Shown in pieces: positions 1 to 13,050 of a DNA stretch of 64,000 nt; the first letter of the stretch is position 1, and every line of letters starts with the position of its first letter. The stretch is taken from contig CM047425.1 in NCBI GenBank assembly GCA_026168455.1, positions 96,475,580-96,539,579 of the forward strand, in the 5' to 3' direction. Below the pieces are notes generated by a model that saw only the letters and a program-made list of their open reading frames with translations, had not been told where the DNA came from and made no database searches. The stretch comes from Theocolax elegans. Lineage: Eukaryota > Arthropoda > Insecta > Hymenoptera > Cerocephalidae. The translations under genes and the position numbers were made by a program.

Positions 1-2190
1 TGAGAATACCCTCGGTTAAGCTTTCTCGAGGTGATCTTATATATGTATAGGGAAAAACGATTTTTAGTGAGGCAAAAACTATTTTACAACGGATCGGATT
101 CAGACAATTGATCGTAAGAAACTTGAAGCGAGTCAGAAAGACTCGATCTATATACCTATTCGGTAAGAACCTCGGACGCTGGATTTTATACTTTCTTGCT
201 ACACCTGTTAACAGAAGAACTTGGATCGGTTTTCACCGTCCCCGCACCCCTCGTTTGCAAAATTTCATTATTTCACCGTCTACTCAAAAACTTACTCGAC
301 TCGTTACATCACGTGAAATAGGTCCATTTTCGGATTAACTTCTTACTTCTCTATCGTACCTATACAACAAACCTCTTCCCATTTTATTTTAAACAAAAAG
401 CAAACGTTCTTCCTTTCGATATAAATTTTGAAATTTCAAACTGTCGCATTATTCAAATTAGAAAATCATTTCATGTTTGTTAATTAGAAATTTATTTTCA
501 ATCACTCTTGTGTTTAACAATTGGTTATTGTTACATTTGAACCTTTTTTGTATCATTAGCGTATCAGCTAAAACAAAATCTACGGTTACTCAACGTTTAC
601 TCAAGACACATAAGTACATGTATCAGTAAATAGTCTACCTCTATATCACCATTTTCTTTCGCGCAAAGAGCAATGCAATCATATTTATTTATTACATCCA
701 CTGTAGATTATTAGTGTTTATATTTCTATATAGGAAATACTTTATTAATATTTATAATTGATAAAAATGAAACCAAAAATTTATGCTTTTGAAAAAAAAG
801 AACTAGACGTGATATTGAAAACGAGCTTCCGTTACGCGAAATATCAAAACTGATTGTAAAGGAAAAAACATTTCACAAAACATCTTGAGCTTATCGTATA
901 CTTTATCGCAAATTCAAAAGTTAGATAACCAGCTTTTAAAGTTGTAACATAAATTTACTATCTTGTACGACTCTGCAAAATTTCGTACTTATATATCAGA
1001 TAAAACCATATGAATCTGTATAAGCTTTTGATTAATTTTATACTTGAAAACGTGCGTCAATTTTCAATGGTATATATATATATATATATAGCGCATACAC
1101 ATTAAAGTAGTTGTATACACCTACATCAATGAGAGCTCGGTATAATATTTGTGTGGTTTGCGATAAACGCACGTGGATCACGGCTACATAGTAGCTTCGC
1201 CAAACGGGACTGAGAGCGATAACCACTAATATACATATATAGCTCAAGAGAAAAAAAGTCCTCGATTAAGCCGCGAAATCCAAACTCGAGAACCGCGCGT
1301 ATCACGATATACCGAGCAATATGCGGGCGATTCGTCGACCTCTGAAAAAGTACATGGTTTTTTGCTATTGGGGCGTCGGTAGCTCGCGTTTCATACTCAT
1401 ATACGGGATTCATTCCGCGAGTGACAAAAAATTTCGACGCGATTTACACGATTTTATCGCACGATCTTACGATATCGATAACGCGTTAATTAAAAATTAT
1501 TACACCGTCTAATTTGCTTTCGGTGACTCAGAAAGGTTAAGCATTTAGTATGCATATTATGTAGATTTTAGTAGGTGAAGTCTGCCGCGGCACTGACTCT
1601 TTGTTTTTAATATTCAACATTGTATTTAGTTTTGTCGCTTCGATGTATAAAAATACTTTTTTTTTTAAACGAGTCAAAATTAATTCATTTACGATAACGC
1701 CTTGTCCAGTACGCTTCCTCTGATTGCCCCAACAATATTGTATAGAAATATTTATTAATAATTACAAAAATATTTGGCCAAAATTATGTAATACTTTTCT
1801 GTGTCAATCTACCTGTATAGTAATTATAAAATGTATTTCATTAATTCACATTTTCTTTTATATATTAAATTCATACTTATATTATCAAATATATATATTT
1901 AATTGATATTTTGTTATAAAATGAAATTAAGTAATATGGATAATTGTAATCTTAAAATGACTAAAATGACGCAGAAAATTGACTCATCATTGAGATAAGC
2001 ACTGATAAACGTAAATTTAAATGCACAAACGATTAAATAATCAAGAGTTTTTTTAAATTATGAGAAATGTGAAAAGATACTCTTGCAAGATCTGGAAGGT
2101 AGAGTAAATTCATTGACCGAATAATAATCACCGTATTACGTACACATATCGTCAGTTTTATATAAGACAGGTTCACGAGACACAAGTCAA
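1..2190. other. AT-rich non-coding stretch
   Basis: Stop-dense AT-rich DNA with no convincing gene. It holds a (TA)10 tract at 1071-1090 and a mildly GC-richer patch at about 1120-1520. That patch carries a 63-codon ATG frame on the plus strand (1321-1512) which I could not match to any family. Nothing else is recognisable. Confidence 0.6.
1071..1090. repeat. (TA)10 microsatellite
   Basis: A perfect TA dinucleotide tract of 20 bases, seen directly. It is flanked by ordinary AT-rich sequence. Confidence 0.95.
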
Positions 2191-2640
2191 GAGGCTCGTC
2201 ACTTGGGGGAATACGCAGAGTCAGTCCGTATAGTAAAAAGGCGTTCGAAATTCGCGGAGGAACGATCTCCTACGTTTGGTCAGAAGCGGGCTCTAAAGTA
2301 TGTATATGGTGTATATAGTGTATATATGGTGTATATATACATGTATAGGGGTGGGAAGCGCGATCGTGTGTGCCTGGCGTGCACGTGTGTAAGTGTCGAG
2401 AGGGACGTGCCCGGTGACACACGCGCTCGCCATTCCTCCGGACCCTTTCTCACGCTCGGTTTCGCGGAGATTCCCTGCCCGGTGCTTATCGCGCCACTCC
2501 CGAGATTAGCTCGCAAGCGCGCGACTAATCGCGCATATATGTATATGTATGTATATACTTCCACGGTGCGATCTTCCGTTTTCGGGTGCTTCATCCGGTA
2601 TTCGATCGTTTCTTTTCACTCTTTGCGTGGGGCCCTTTAT
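2191..2640. other. CpG-rich island with a TGTATATGG-like mini-repeat
   Basis: A GC- and CpG-richer island in AT-rich surroundings. Its left part, about 2290-2345, is an imperfect tandem of 'gtatatggt'-type units alternating with 'gtatatagt'. Both strands are open for more than 100 codons here, which reflects the low stop density of CpG-rich sequence: the translations are rich in Tyr-Val-Tyr from the repeat and show no domain. It could be a regulatory element or an unrecognised untranslated exon. Confidence 0.3.
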
Positions 2641-3310
2641 TTAAATAGATATTTTCCAATTCTCAATTTTTTTCATCTTAACAATTATGGGTCTTATTAA
2701 TTTGTATATATAGTACGGAAAACGCATAATATTTCATTTTATTCATTAAAAATTGTTAATTTTTACAAAGTTACAAATAATAATTAAATGTAAATTAGTA
2801 ATCCACTATAGTACGCAAGTAATTAAACAAAATAAATTATCATTATCATTTTAAAAATATGTTTATTCAGATATTTAGTAAAAGAATTTTTAATCCAACC
2901 TATTTATGCAAATTGCTAAAATCTTTGTAGTGTAACGTCATTTTGAATGTATAAATTATCCTATACGCAAAAGCATAGGTGTTTTATACTTTATTTCGAT
3001 TTTATAACAAAAACGCGAAAGTTACATTAATTTAATATTGCATCCTGCATTAACGCGATCATAATAAGTGCACAATAATCGTATTCTATTATGCATTATA
3101 TTTTATAATAAAATGTAATCTACACTCCATTAATTATCATAATGTACGATAAATATCCATGTTACATATATATATAATACTATACTAAACGGCAAAATAT
3201 GAAGAGAAAAAAATAATGTGCAAAAATAAAAAGGTTCTCGCAACTCCCGTAAATTTGAAAATTACCTATTGAGCTAAAAATCGGGTGATATTTTGGGCAA
3301 AAGGATCCGA
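2641..3310. other. AT-rich non-coding stretch
   Basis: AT-rich sequence without a recognisable gene or repeat family. Confidence 0.6.
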
Positions 3311-3650
3311 TTCTCAAAACCGAAATGCAAAAACGTCAAAGAATAGCCGTGTAGTGGAGCTGTTTCCAAGTTTGTTTAGAGTCAGTTGCTTTGCGTTGCG
3401 GGTTCACGATTCCGAAAAAGCACGCGAGACTCACTGAACGAGCGGAATAATTGCGAACCGCCGCTGCCGCGCAAATTCGTGTATTTCCGAGGGAGCTCAA
3501 CCAGCATAAATTACGCCTCGTCGAATAAGCGCCTGTAGCGCGTCATTTTGCCTCGCGTTATCCTCACTTTTAATATTCACTTGGTCTACCGCCCGCCCAA
3601 GTGCGGAGGACCACTTTAACCGTGCACTCACTCTATCGTGTCTAGAAACT
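3311..3650. promoter_or_regulatory. GC-rich island, candidate regulatory element
   Basis: The GC content rises sharply between two very AT-rich flanks, with frequent CpG. Several homeodomain or Hox-like cores appear, for example 'cataaattacg' near 3506-3516. All frames are stop-interrupted, so it is not a coding exon. The call as a regulatory island is inference from composition and motif content only. Confidence 0.2.
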
Positions 3651-5460
3651 AGTTTATGAACTCCAATAATAATGTCGACATTTCTAAAAATTTTTATTAT
3701 TATTTATCTCGCATGTGAAAAATGCCGTTAATATATCGAAGCTGCGTACGAAGAAAAACGCAACTTAGATTTTGTATAACATTAATTTAAATGGAAAAAT
3801 CTGAGTTGTGCTTTTCTTCGTCGATACGATATACAGTGTATTACAATACAGTTAATGGTAATATCATGATATTCTTTTGTGTAAATCAAATTATTACATC
3901 GTTGGAATTTTTTTATTTATCAGTTTAGAAGCATCACTAATTTGAATTATTACCGTATTTAATCGATTTAATGTTAATCAATTGGTAGCGATGGTAGCGA
4001 TGCTCGCAATTGAAATGATATATATGCCGAACATTTTCTCAGCTGGTTAAAATTCACACAATCACTGCAATCTTGAATAATTAACTAACTACTTTTGTTT
4101 AATTTTTTAACTCAGCTTTTATATAATGTTAAATAGTACGTACATTTATATTACTGCTATCCTCAATTTAATAATTTATGTTTTTATTAATTTATAATAT
4201 TTATAACGCATCATTTATTATGTTAAAAAAATAATGTTTATACAATATAAATTTGAAATATAGTTAATTATTTTTTTGATTTATAACAAAAATAAGTAAA
4301 TAAATGTGTAAATATAAACAAAGCAGGGGAGAGTATATTTTGCAGAAAGTTACTGTGCAAAAAAAGAGGGAGAGAGAGAGAGAGATGAGAAAGAGAGAAA
4401 ATTACACAGTTTAGTTTGGCCACCCTAGCATTTCTCTACGAGCTGACTGAAATTCAGTTTGGCTCGTTCGCTCGTGCGATATATATTCGCGGCTCGCTGA
4501 TAATTAGAGAGCTCGAGCAGGTGAATGTGAAGGAAAATTCACCCGTATACTTTGCCAAGGAGCAGTTTTCTATTTAGTCGAGGCGTGTCACGGCTGTTAA
4601 GAATGGAAATAACCTAAAGCTCAAGTATATTTTAAGGAGCCTTGAAATATCGACTGTCGCTATATCTCTGCAATAAATAATCCATATATAAATAATTACA
4701 TGCATCTATTCATAAAATCTTTTTTATATTGTGCTTATGCAAATATTGATACATTTTTATTATAGTCCGTTTTTAGTATAGTTATGTGATTATTATAATA
4801 AATTTCGTAAGTAAAATTATATTACATTATGAATAAGAAGAATATTAAATAAATACTGTTAAATAAATAAAAATTAACTAAAATTTTATTAAAGTCAACA
4901 ATTCTTTATCTGCCATAAATTAATAGATAAAAAAGACTGCATGTAAGAAACCATCAATATCTCCCTACAGATTGAATGAGAAAAAGGAAAGAATACGGTA
5001 GTACAATAATTTGTAGTTTTTTATAGAGTACATTTATTTTCTATACAAGGTTGTCCTTTTTATTTACACCACGTAGCGATAAATCTCAAAAAAATTAAAT
5101 AAAAAGTACTATAAACTACAAAACAAATAATAGTAAATTACCAGATATATTTTCCAGACAGACCAAGGGTCAGTTTAATAAAAGCTTTTCTGCGGGTAGC
5201 GCCCGATTCTTCCTGAACTACAAACTTCTTCGAGCCTTTTATAAGTGAAGTTATACACTTTTGTGAATGGTACTCGACAAATCAAAAAGAACCCGAAGAT
5301 ACTAAAATTTCGAGGACATCCCCCGTTCAACACTTTTTGTCAACGCGGGTGACCCTTGAAAAAAAAATAGGAAAAAAAATACGAAGAAGTAACAGGATGT
5401 TTACAAAGGTGAGTGTTAAACAAAAAATCGAAGCGACGAAGTGAAAGCACATTGTGAAGT
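3651..5460. other. AT-rich non-coding stretch
   Basis: AT-rich DNA with a short (GA)8 tract at 4370-4385 beside a GC-richer patch at about 4420-4620. A splice-donor-like 'aaaggtgagtg' lies on the plus strand near 5405-5415, but no open exon in front of it could be supported. Confidence 0.55.
4370..4385. repeat. (GA)8 microsatellite
   Basis: A perfect GA tract followed by further purine-rich sequence to about 4400. Confidence 0.9.
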
Positions 5461-5469
5461 TTGAGCTGA

Positions 5470-5715
5470 AGACCTCGGTATGCAATATTTCATCCGCGTG
5501 AGGCCTAATCCACTATGGGCAATTTGACAGGAAAGAAAGTCCCGGGGTTTACAAGCGTCGCGCTTTTACGAGCGGTCCGCAGAGGATTAACCACCCCCTG
5601 GTATGGCGTCTGACCATGGGGTACAAATTTGACCGTATTACGGGACGTTTGTTCTTTGAACAATGCGTATACCCGCGCGACCAATTCGATTAGGAGGTGA
5701 TAAGCCATGGCTATA
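5470..5715 (-). other. GC-rich island with a 67-codon ORF and a hairpin, identity unknown
   Basis: An isolated GC-rich segment. On the minus strand an ATG at 5706-5708, in a favourable context (gccATGG), opens a 67-codon frame ending at 5505. The product is basic, begins MAYHLLIELVARVYALF, and has no domain I recognise. Near-complementary arms at 5593-5602 and 5613-5622 (9 of 10 pairs, 10-base loop) could form an RNA hairpin. It may be a small ORF, a fragment of an unknown repeat, or a conserved non-coding element. Confidence 0.2.
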
Positions 5716-7985
5716 TCTTTTTTTTGCGAATTTGGAGGTATGTATTCTCGTCAACTAGATTTTCTAAAGGGGTTAAGTAAACGAGGGAGGTTCTACGCTA
5801 ATCACAACTAATAATCGGATAAGACACTTGCGACTATTAGATCTTGACTTTGATTTTGAATTTTTTTTTTCATCTAGCCTTTTACACTATTTTTAATTAT
5901 TTTGTTATTAAATTAATATAATAATGATTTAAATTACTAATTGCTGTATAAAAATAACAATTTTATAATTTTGTATAATTATTAATTATTATATCTTAAT
6001 TCACGGGATTCAATAGTAGTATACCTTTAGTACTTCCATTTAATTAGCAAAACAAGAGAAAATCGTTTTCTTTTGTTTGGTCTTCTTTTTCAAACCCCGA
6101 CACAATTCACTCGGTAATTGAAGAGGACCGCTTAAAGTATAAAGTGCGACTTTCGTTTTCACGAACATCGAAAGTGAAGTGCAGCACGAAATCGACGAGA
6201 CGTGACACCGTTCGACGACACAGTGTATACACTTGCGAAACAGCACCAAGACAAAGTAAAAATAAAAAAGATACCTTTAAGAAGATTATCTTTGCTTTAC
6301 ACGAAAACGTATTAATGCTAACGACATTGGGTGAAAATTTATAATGATATTATCGTTTTAACGTCATTCTTCCTACCACATTCAATTTGACAGTTTCTAT
6401 TTTCTCTTTTTTGGCAAGCTATTTGATTTTAAAAGCTTGGTAACAATGAATATGTTGTAGTGTTTCTTAAAAAGTAGTAATAAGTAAAATAAGAATAATG
6501 AAAATGTATTAAAAATGATAATAACCTTTATAATCGATCTGTGTACAAACTCTTTCGCAAAAAAAACCTTGAAGTATAACGCATACATTAAGGTCAACAA
6601 TGAGTATTTTTACCGTCAAAACAAAGTAATATAATATACCAATAGACTAATCATATCTTACCTCGAATATTCCTGGTTTTCTCTTTTTTCTCACGTTTTC
6701 TTACTAAATTATGCCTTAGCAAAAAGCTTGCAAAGTTAAAAAGTACTGTTTTCCAAAATCGTGGCCTTGTATAGAAGATGTTATGTTCAGCCAAAGTTGA
6801 GTGGACTTCACTTATAATTTCTTAAATATTTGCTTATTACTGTGTGACTTTTCAAATTATTGCTTCAGTTAACGAATATAATGAAAAGGCAAAACAATAA
6901 ACTTCCAGAAAGGTTCTACTCTTTTTGTAAATACAAAGGCAATGACCGCGAAAGCGAAGTTGCACATTAATGCTATATTCAAATGATTCATTTGAACATA
7001 GTTGCAAAGAGTATCTGTTTATAATTAATAAGCGAGCATATTGTACACAATTTTAAGTTGGATGAAATTAATAAAATGCTTTCTTTTATATGATCAATTT
7101 GTTTGTATCTTAAATTTCTTCTATATAAATCTAAAAGATAGTATTGTATTTAAATAAAAACATCCATCATAAAATATTAATTTGTTGATTGATTTCTGAC
7201 CTGGAGAGGAATCGTATTGTATTATAAAAATAAAAAAATAAACAATATTTGTGGATTATTGTTTTATTTGTATTGAACGTACAACAGCGGAGAAAGCAAA
7301 ATGGCAATGTCTAAGCGAGATCATCTATGCTGCTTATCGGCTTCTCAAAGTCACGCGAGCAAATCTTTTGAAAAATGAACGAGGTAAAGTAGAGAGAAAA
7401 GAGAAGACATCTTGAAAGAGCAAAAAGACAGGGTTATTTGGTACGCGCAACCTGTCGCTAACTAAGCATGCCGATGTTGCCAGCCCCCAACGAAAGAGAA
7501 AGAGAGAGAATGGAATGCAGTTCTTTTTCCCTTAAAGATTGCCGCTGCTCCGCGAAAAATTACGCGTGTGTGCAACTAATCGGTCCTAAACAAAATTTAG
7601 AACTTTTCAGTCAAAGAGTTTTCAACACTTTTTGACCTTACGACCTCGTCAAGGTATAGAAAAATATATTTCCTTTGACTAAACATAAGTCTGCTGACAT
7701 AAAGTATTCAATTTTTTCAAGACTTTCGTGTTCCGTGCAGTTTACATAAAAAAATCGACTTGTACGATTTGCTTATTTCCCACAATAACTAGTATTTTAA
7801 GAAAATATAATTATTTCGATTTGATCATCGAGAAATGGATATGAATCTAGAATCCGCACTTTAGAACTGTAAAATAGAAACGGACACTTGTGGAATAAAC
7901 TATAGTTACGAATTCCTCACCTAGTCAGCTGATTTGACCATTGGTTTGAAATCTCGTATATAATAAGACAAACCTGGTGGCCCTA
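5716..7985. other. AT-rich non-coding stretch
   Basis: Stop-dense AT-rich DNA. A slightly GC-richer patch at 7280-7580 contains a 25-codon ATG frame (7301-7378, context caaaATGG) and a short GA-rich run near 7490-7510. No family is recognisable. Confidence 0.55.
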
Positions 7986-8400
7986 AAAAAATTTTTTGTT
8001 CGAAAATTAGTTTTTGCCCGTTGCCGTTTTATACCGTTCCTAGGAAGTGGTGTATATATAGAGAGGATAGGGCAAAAGCGGCTCGAGGTCAGCGAGAACG
8101 CCGGCTCCTCCGGCTGTTTTCATTAGCAGGTCAGAGTTTTGTAATATATTGGGCCCGTGGTTTCTCTCTCGAGTCGAGTGGCTGCGGTGGACCCTGGATT
8201 CGACGTTCGAGATTCCCACAGACCACCGCTGCGTCAAGCCAGGGGTATAAATTCCGCGCGAGACTTCGCCCACGATTGCCCTTTCTTGCCCTTTTGCTTG
8301 ATGCACCATTTTTCGGAACATGTTGATCCATTACTACCTTTCCGCGACATGCATTTTAATTGCTTTCGATGATTTTAGACGGAGGTTCTTGCTTGGGAAG
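7986..8400. other. CpG-rich island
   Basis: A GC- and CpG-rich island with overlapping open frames of 66-101 codons on both strands. Such mutual openness indicates low stop density rather than a gene, and no motif or domain is visible in any frame. Possible roles are regulatory DNA or an untranslated exon. Confidence 0.3.
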
Positions 8401-9000
8401 TTTAACTAGATTGAGTCCAAACATTTCTTATCATAAATATATATCTGAGAATACTAATGTAAAAGTGAAAGTATAGATTTATACAATATTGCTAATAATA
8501 AAATAAATATCTTTTTGTCATACTTTTAGTGTTTCAATCAATAAATTATTTATCCAGCTTGTTATAGATATAAGCTTAAAAATTTCTTCAGATTCAATTT
8601 GTTAAGTGTTAACTTCTGCAGTAATTTCGAAGATGAGTATTAACAATTTTAACAATTTTTTAATACTTATTGATCAGAATTACATTTAAACTTAATACAT
8701 TTTGTTTGTTTGCAATAGACAAGACGAAGTTTGGATTCTGTTACAATAACGAGGTAAAAAAATGTAATAAAAAGCTGTCAATTGATACGGTCACACTTTT
8801 CGTTCATTGTAGTAAACAATTCTATTTATCACTAATTCGATGTAATTATATTTATACTAGAGATCACATGATTCCCACAACTATATAGATGCATCTAAAA
8901 GCTTGTTCAGGGCTGCAGGCAACAAGTATACGTACACCAAACCGAACGTAAAGGAAACAAAACGAAATTTAGTAAGGAAAACCTAAAATCTAAGGAAAAA

Positions 9001-9610
9001 AAGTTAAAAATCTCACAAAATCGGCAAAATTGCAAATAGGCGCGTGTATCGCGTGGTTCGAGACCGAAAGACCGACTTTCTCACGCGACGCGGCAGCAAG
9101 TGAAGAAACAAAGCGCAAAAAAAAGGAAAATACAGATACGTGAATGAAAAGGTTCGCGAGTCTGCAAGCCGACGCGCGTTCTTCAATTACATTTTATGCA
9201 TTCGCACGACGTAAACGTCGAGCAAAAGCGAGAAAGAGAGAGAGAAACAGGGAGAGGGTGAGAGAGAGGGACGGTCAAGCCCGCGGTGCAGTACATTGTT
9301 GCCCGAAACTGCCTTCGCCATCGGCGCTTAGGATGCCTTCTTGCCTCTTTCGTACCACCTTGTAGATGCACACCCTATATATATGTATACATACTTTCTT
9401 CTTCGCACTTGTTTCTTTATTTCACTCTTGTTTGGATGCCAAAAATTTTGAGTGGATTGTCGATCCTCGTTAAAATCGTTTCTCGTATGTGTTGCAAGCG
9501 GGTAATGTGTTTTATATACGACTGCTCCGCAATGCAACGGGTCCGGGGTTTAAAAAGAATCTCATCTCGACGGTTTGAAATGGTGAAAAATGTTACTTCA
9601 TCTCATTAAA
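9001..9610. other. CpG-rich island with a purine tract
   Basis: A GC-richer block containing an imperfect GA-rich purine tract at about 9226-9280. Frames on both strands are open for 60-107 codons without recognisable domains. Confidence 0.3.
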
Positions 9611-9980
9611 CTTTTACTTATTTGTACGTGCGCATGGCAATATCAATCATTGTTGTCTTAATTTTTAATAATAAATGTATTTTATTTTTTTACGACATTA
9701 GTTGTGTAAAAAAAATGTAAAAACAAGGAAGATAACTAGAAATCGATAAATTCGGAAAGGAGATATATGGCATAACTAAACGGTAGAGAGGTGTTAGAAT
9801 AGAGCCGTGTCAAACGCGATCGTAAAGAGGTAATTCTATTCAAAGTTAAATTGAGAATCGAAGGTGCAAAGTAAACGTAAACGCGTAAACATCGTAATTA
9901 CGGGTTATTGGCTAGTCAATCACTCGTCTCGTCTGGTTATAGGTGTACAATGTATGTACCTACATATACAGGTATATATG

Positions 9981-10330
9981 TATTATACCCATCTCAACCT
10001 CGTGCATCCGCGTGCAACGCAATCCTGTTTATTGCACGTTCGCGGGCGCGCGTGTTGCCACGCGTGTTTTCTCATTCACTCGCGGAATGTGGGGGGCAAA
10101 CATCTTACCGAGAAAAACGTCGCCATCCATTCAGCGGGTGTGCGCTCGCGCGCGAGACCTCGGGGATTATTCCGTCGGCGGATGTGGGTTACATGGCCAC
10201 CCGGAAGGTTCGTCCCTGTCCCTTTCTTTCGCTCCTTCGCTTAAAGCTCGCTTTCTTTCTTTGCCTCCCCCTCCTCCTCCTCCTCCACCTCCACCACCTC
10301 CTTCTTTCGAGTATATAAATATATGTTCAC
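9981..10330. other. CpG-rich island ending in a CTC/CAC tract
   Basis: A strongly CpG-rich island on the edge of AT-rich DNA. It ends in a CTC/CAC triplet tract at 10264-10301, which would read as poly-Pro in one plus-strand frame and poly-Gly in one minus-strand frame. Three plus-strand frames are simultaneously long here, so none is persuasive as coding. Confidence 0.3.
10264..10301. repeat. CTC/CAC triplet tract
   Basis: An imperfect trinucleotide pyrimidine-rich tract of CTC units, later CAC-interrupted. Confidence 0.85.
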
Positions 10331-11639
10331 ACTCAAGCCATACAAGCATTTTCATTCAAATGAGCCGATGGAGATGTCTAGGATGGATTTCGGATGTACT
10401 TTTCTGCATATTGCCAATCGACCAGGGCCAAATACCTCACCATTCTGTAATGGCATTCATTCGCATTCTCTTATTCTCATAATATATTTTTTCTTGCGTA
10501 AGTCTCGTGCTCATTTTTATTGTATCGACTTATATGCATTATTCAAATACTTTATTTTTTCTTTTTTGTCAACTTATTTTTTCCTTCTCGCGAACTATTC
10601 GCGTATTTTGCTGTTTTTGACAGATCCTCTTTTAAGCCCAAATAGTCTGACTTTTTTTTGTTGCGACGATTTCGATTGCTATCGCGACAGTGTATTTTAA
10701 GTTACGATACATAACTTGTTTACCTGCTCGATGTCAATATTACCAATTAAGTGTTTACGAATTTTATGAGTTTCTCTATTATGTGTGAATTTATATCAGT
10801 TTTTACTGTTATTTGGTTCAGTGAGTTATAATTTTATTACATGATTCTGATGCGTAATATAAATATTAATCTCAAATTTATATAAACATTATAGACAATT
10901 CGTGGTACATATCGTATCACGCATGTATAATTGAAATAATATAAAATAAAAATACTATAATTAGAAATGTTTACAACACGCGTTACAGTTCGATATACAC
11001 CGTGAAAATACTAAAGTGAAGCGCCAGATCTATAAAAAGGGTTCATTTTTCTACGGCAATTTAACTGCAAAACCTACCGCACGGTTGAAGAAAATTGCCT
11101 CCCTTCACTGTTATGCGTAGGTATATAAGTGCATGTTTACTACGGTCTGCAGTGCGCTCAATGTAGGTTATGCGTAAACGTAGTAAAAATTCATTGGTAC
11201 GTAATATCCTGAAAAAATATAATGTATTGCTTTTATATACATATAAATGTGATATATTATATTTTAACATGAAATATAATTAATAATAACCATTTTATTC
11301 ACCGTTTTTAAAATAGTGTATGTGAGATTGTTTAAAAACACTATTAAAAAATACTACGATTGAAATATTAAAAACTGTTAAAAAGTGCTTAAACTGAATA
11401 TGATAATTAAAATCACACAAAATTTAAATAACACGATTTTAAAAAATAAAGAAGTTACTGATCATTTAATTTAAAAGTCCAACTTTTTTATACAGATTAA
11501 TGTATTTTCCAAGAATACTGTACTAAAAAGTATATCATTTAGATATTGCAAGTACTTTAAAACATGCTTTTCACAAGTTTTTTTATAAAGCTACAGATGT
11601 TACTATTAAAAAGCATACTATATACTGCAAATAAAAATA
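10331..11639. other. AT-rich non-coding stretch
   Basis: AT-rich DNA without a recognisable gene, RNA or repeat family. Confidence 0.55.
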
Positions 11640-12240
11640 TATTAGAATCGTTGTTACCATAAGGACTATACCTATATACTCAAAATTTCAAGATTATTGA
11701 GTTTTGAAATTTAAAGTGTTTTATTTCAGAAAAATTTGCTATAAAAAACTCAATTATTTCTATCAACACGATTACTTTCTTCATATTCGACCGATTAATT
11801 TCAGAGTTTTATAACTATTTTATAATCAATTAAAAAAAAGTAAATTTTCAGCAACTTGATAACTATTAGAGATAATTTGAAAAACTTGAATCGAGAGAAA
11901 AGATTATTTTATTTTCTTCAAAGTGGATTCGCTCTGATTTGAAAATAACATTTGAAACATTCAATTTTTTTAAAAACAAATTTTTAGAAAATTGGAAATT
12001 GGTTATAAAACAAAAGCAAGTGCTAGATCTAAAAACAAATTTTTCTGCCGAATTCGGAGATTGAAAAGAAATCTATGACATCGATATAGTAGTTTAAAAA
12101 ATTGTCGGTATAACGTACATACATCCATACACAAATTTTCTAAAATCACGTGATCTGGACTGTAAACATACTTCTAGCATGTTTTAGCAAATCGAAAAGT
12201 TTTACTATTACAAATCTTCCTCTAAAATTGTGTGAGTGGG
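11640..12240 (+). repeat. AT-rich dispersed repeat, copy 1
   Basis: This segment shares ordered blocks with 32820-33350. Both contain 'caaaatttcaag' (here 11681-11692) and 'aaacatacttctagcat' (here 12164-12180, 17 identical bases). Similar intervening blocks include 'acat.catc' followed by 'ttttctaaaa', and a 'gaaaa.ttttacta.ta' block just after the 17-mer. The distance between the two anchors is about 486 bases here and 426 in the second copy. The copies are diverged and encode nothing visible. It is probably an old non-autonomous transposon or a degenerate element of unknown class. Confidence 0.6.
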
Positions 12241-12245
12241 TATGT

Positions 12246-12280
12246 GAGAAAGAGAGAGAGAAAAAGAGAGAGAGATAGAA
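12246..12280. repeat. GA-rich microsatellite
   Basis: An interrupted GA tract directly after the dispersed repeat copy. Confidence 0.85.
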
Positions 12281-13050
12281 AAATATATGTAGACAAGGAG
12301 AATACATATCCTATATATAAGCGTCGATGTAATACGCTCACCTCGGCATTTATTAAATCTTATGAGTTATATACGAGCGTAACGTAAGCCGAACGATTCT
12401 TTATCAAAGAAGAGCGGAAGCGGTTATCGTCGCCGATAACTCGCATGGCTTTCGATCCGTCCGGGTATTATGTTTTACGAAAAAGGGAAATGATTGAATT
12501 AAAGGGAAATGTCAGTTTTTCATGTCATATTTTCATATTGAGTAAGATTTTGCTGTTATTTAAATTAAATGTCTAGCAAAAAGATTTTTTTTCGAGTTGC
12601 GGATTTCAATTGGGTAAACAGAATTTGGACTTTGTTGTATACTTATAAGTACACTATAAACCTTAAATTTTGCAATTTTGAAAAATGCATATCTTACATT
12701 TTATACTTTTGAAAAAGGTGAAATTGTTAACTTCCAGGTTCACCACTCGACAATTTTTACACTTATAGGTAATACACTTTTACACTTAGAGTACAATTAT
12801 TTGCACCCATTATTCAATTATAAATATTAATTAGAATGATATTTCTGTTTTAATAACGTAAAAAGTAAATATGGAATTAGATCAAATTTTAGATTTATTT
12901 GTTTATTTATGTATACAATGATAGGATAAGTGGAAAAGGGAAAGTCTTATTTGGAATTTTCAGTACGAAAATCTTCTGAATTCTAAGCAAAAAATTACAG
13001 TTATGCGTACATACGTATGCATGCCAGAAGAACTATATCCAACCGAAGTT
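12281..13050. other. AT-rich non-coding stretch
   Basis: AT-rich, with a small GC-richer patch at 12360-12480 that contains a 7-bp-stem hairpin ('gttatcg' / 'cgataac'). No gene is recognisable. Confidence 0.5.

Noticed and set aside
1321..1512. 63-codon ATG frame
   Set aside because: Ordinary-looking peptide but no family, no splice or poly(A) context, and length within chance expectation.
2203..2700. 165-codon plus-strand frame
   Set aside because: It begins at a non-ATG codon and contains the TGTATATGG mini-repeat as Val-Tyr. The minus strand is also open.
6650..6672. Minus-strand donor-like GAG|GTAAGA, also near 15437 and 53988
   Set aside because: Three similar donor-like sites, but none follows an open or otherwise supported exon. 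Such sites are expected by chance in 64 kb.
7301..7378. 25-codon ATG frame in a good initiation context
   Set aside because: Too short to support without conservation or transcript data.
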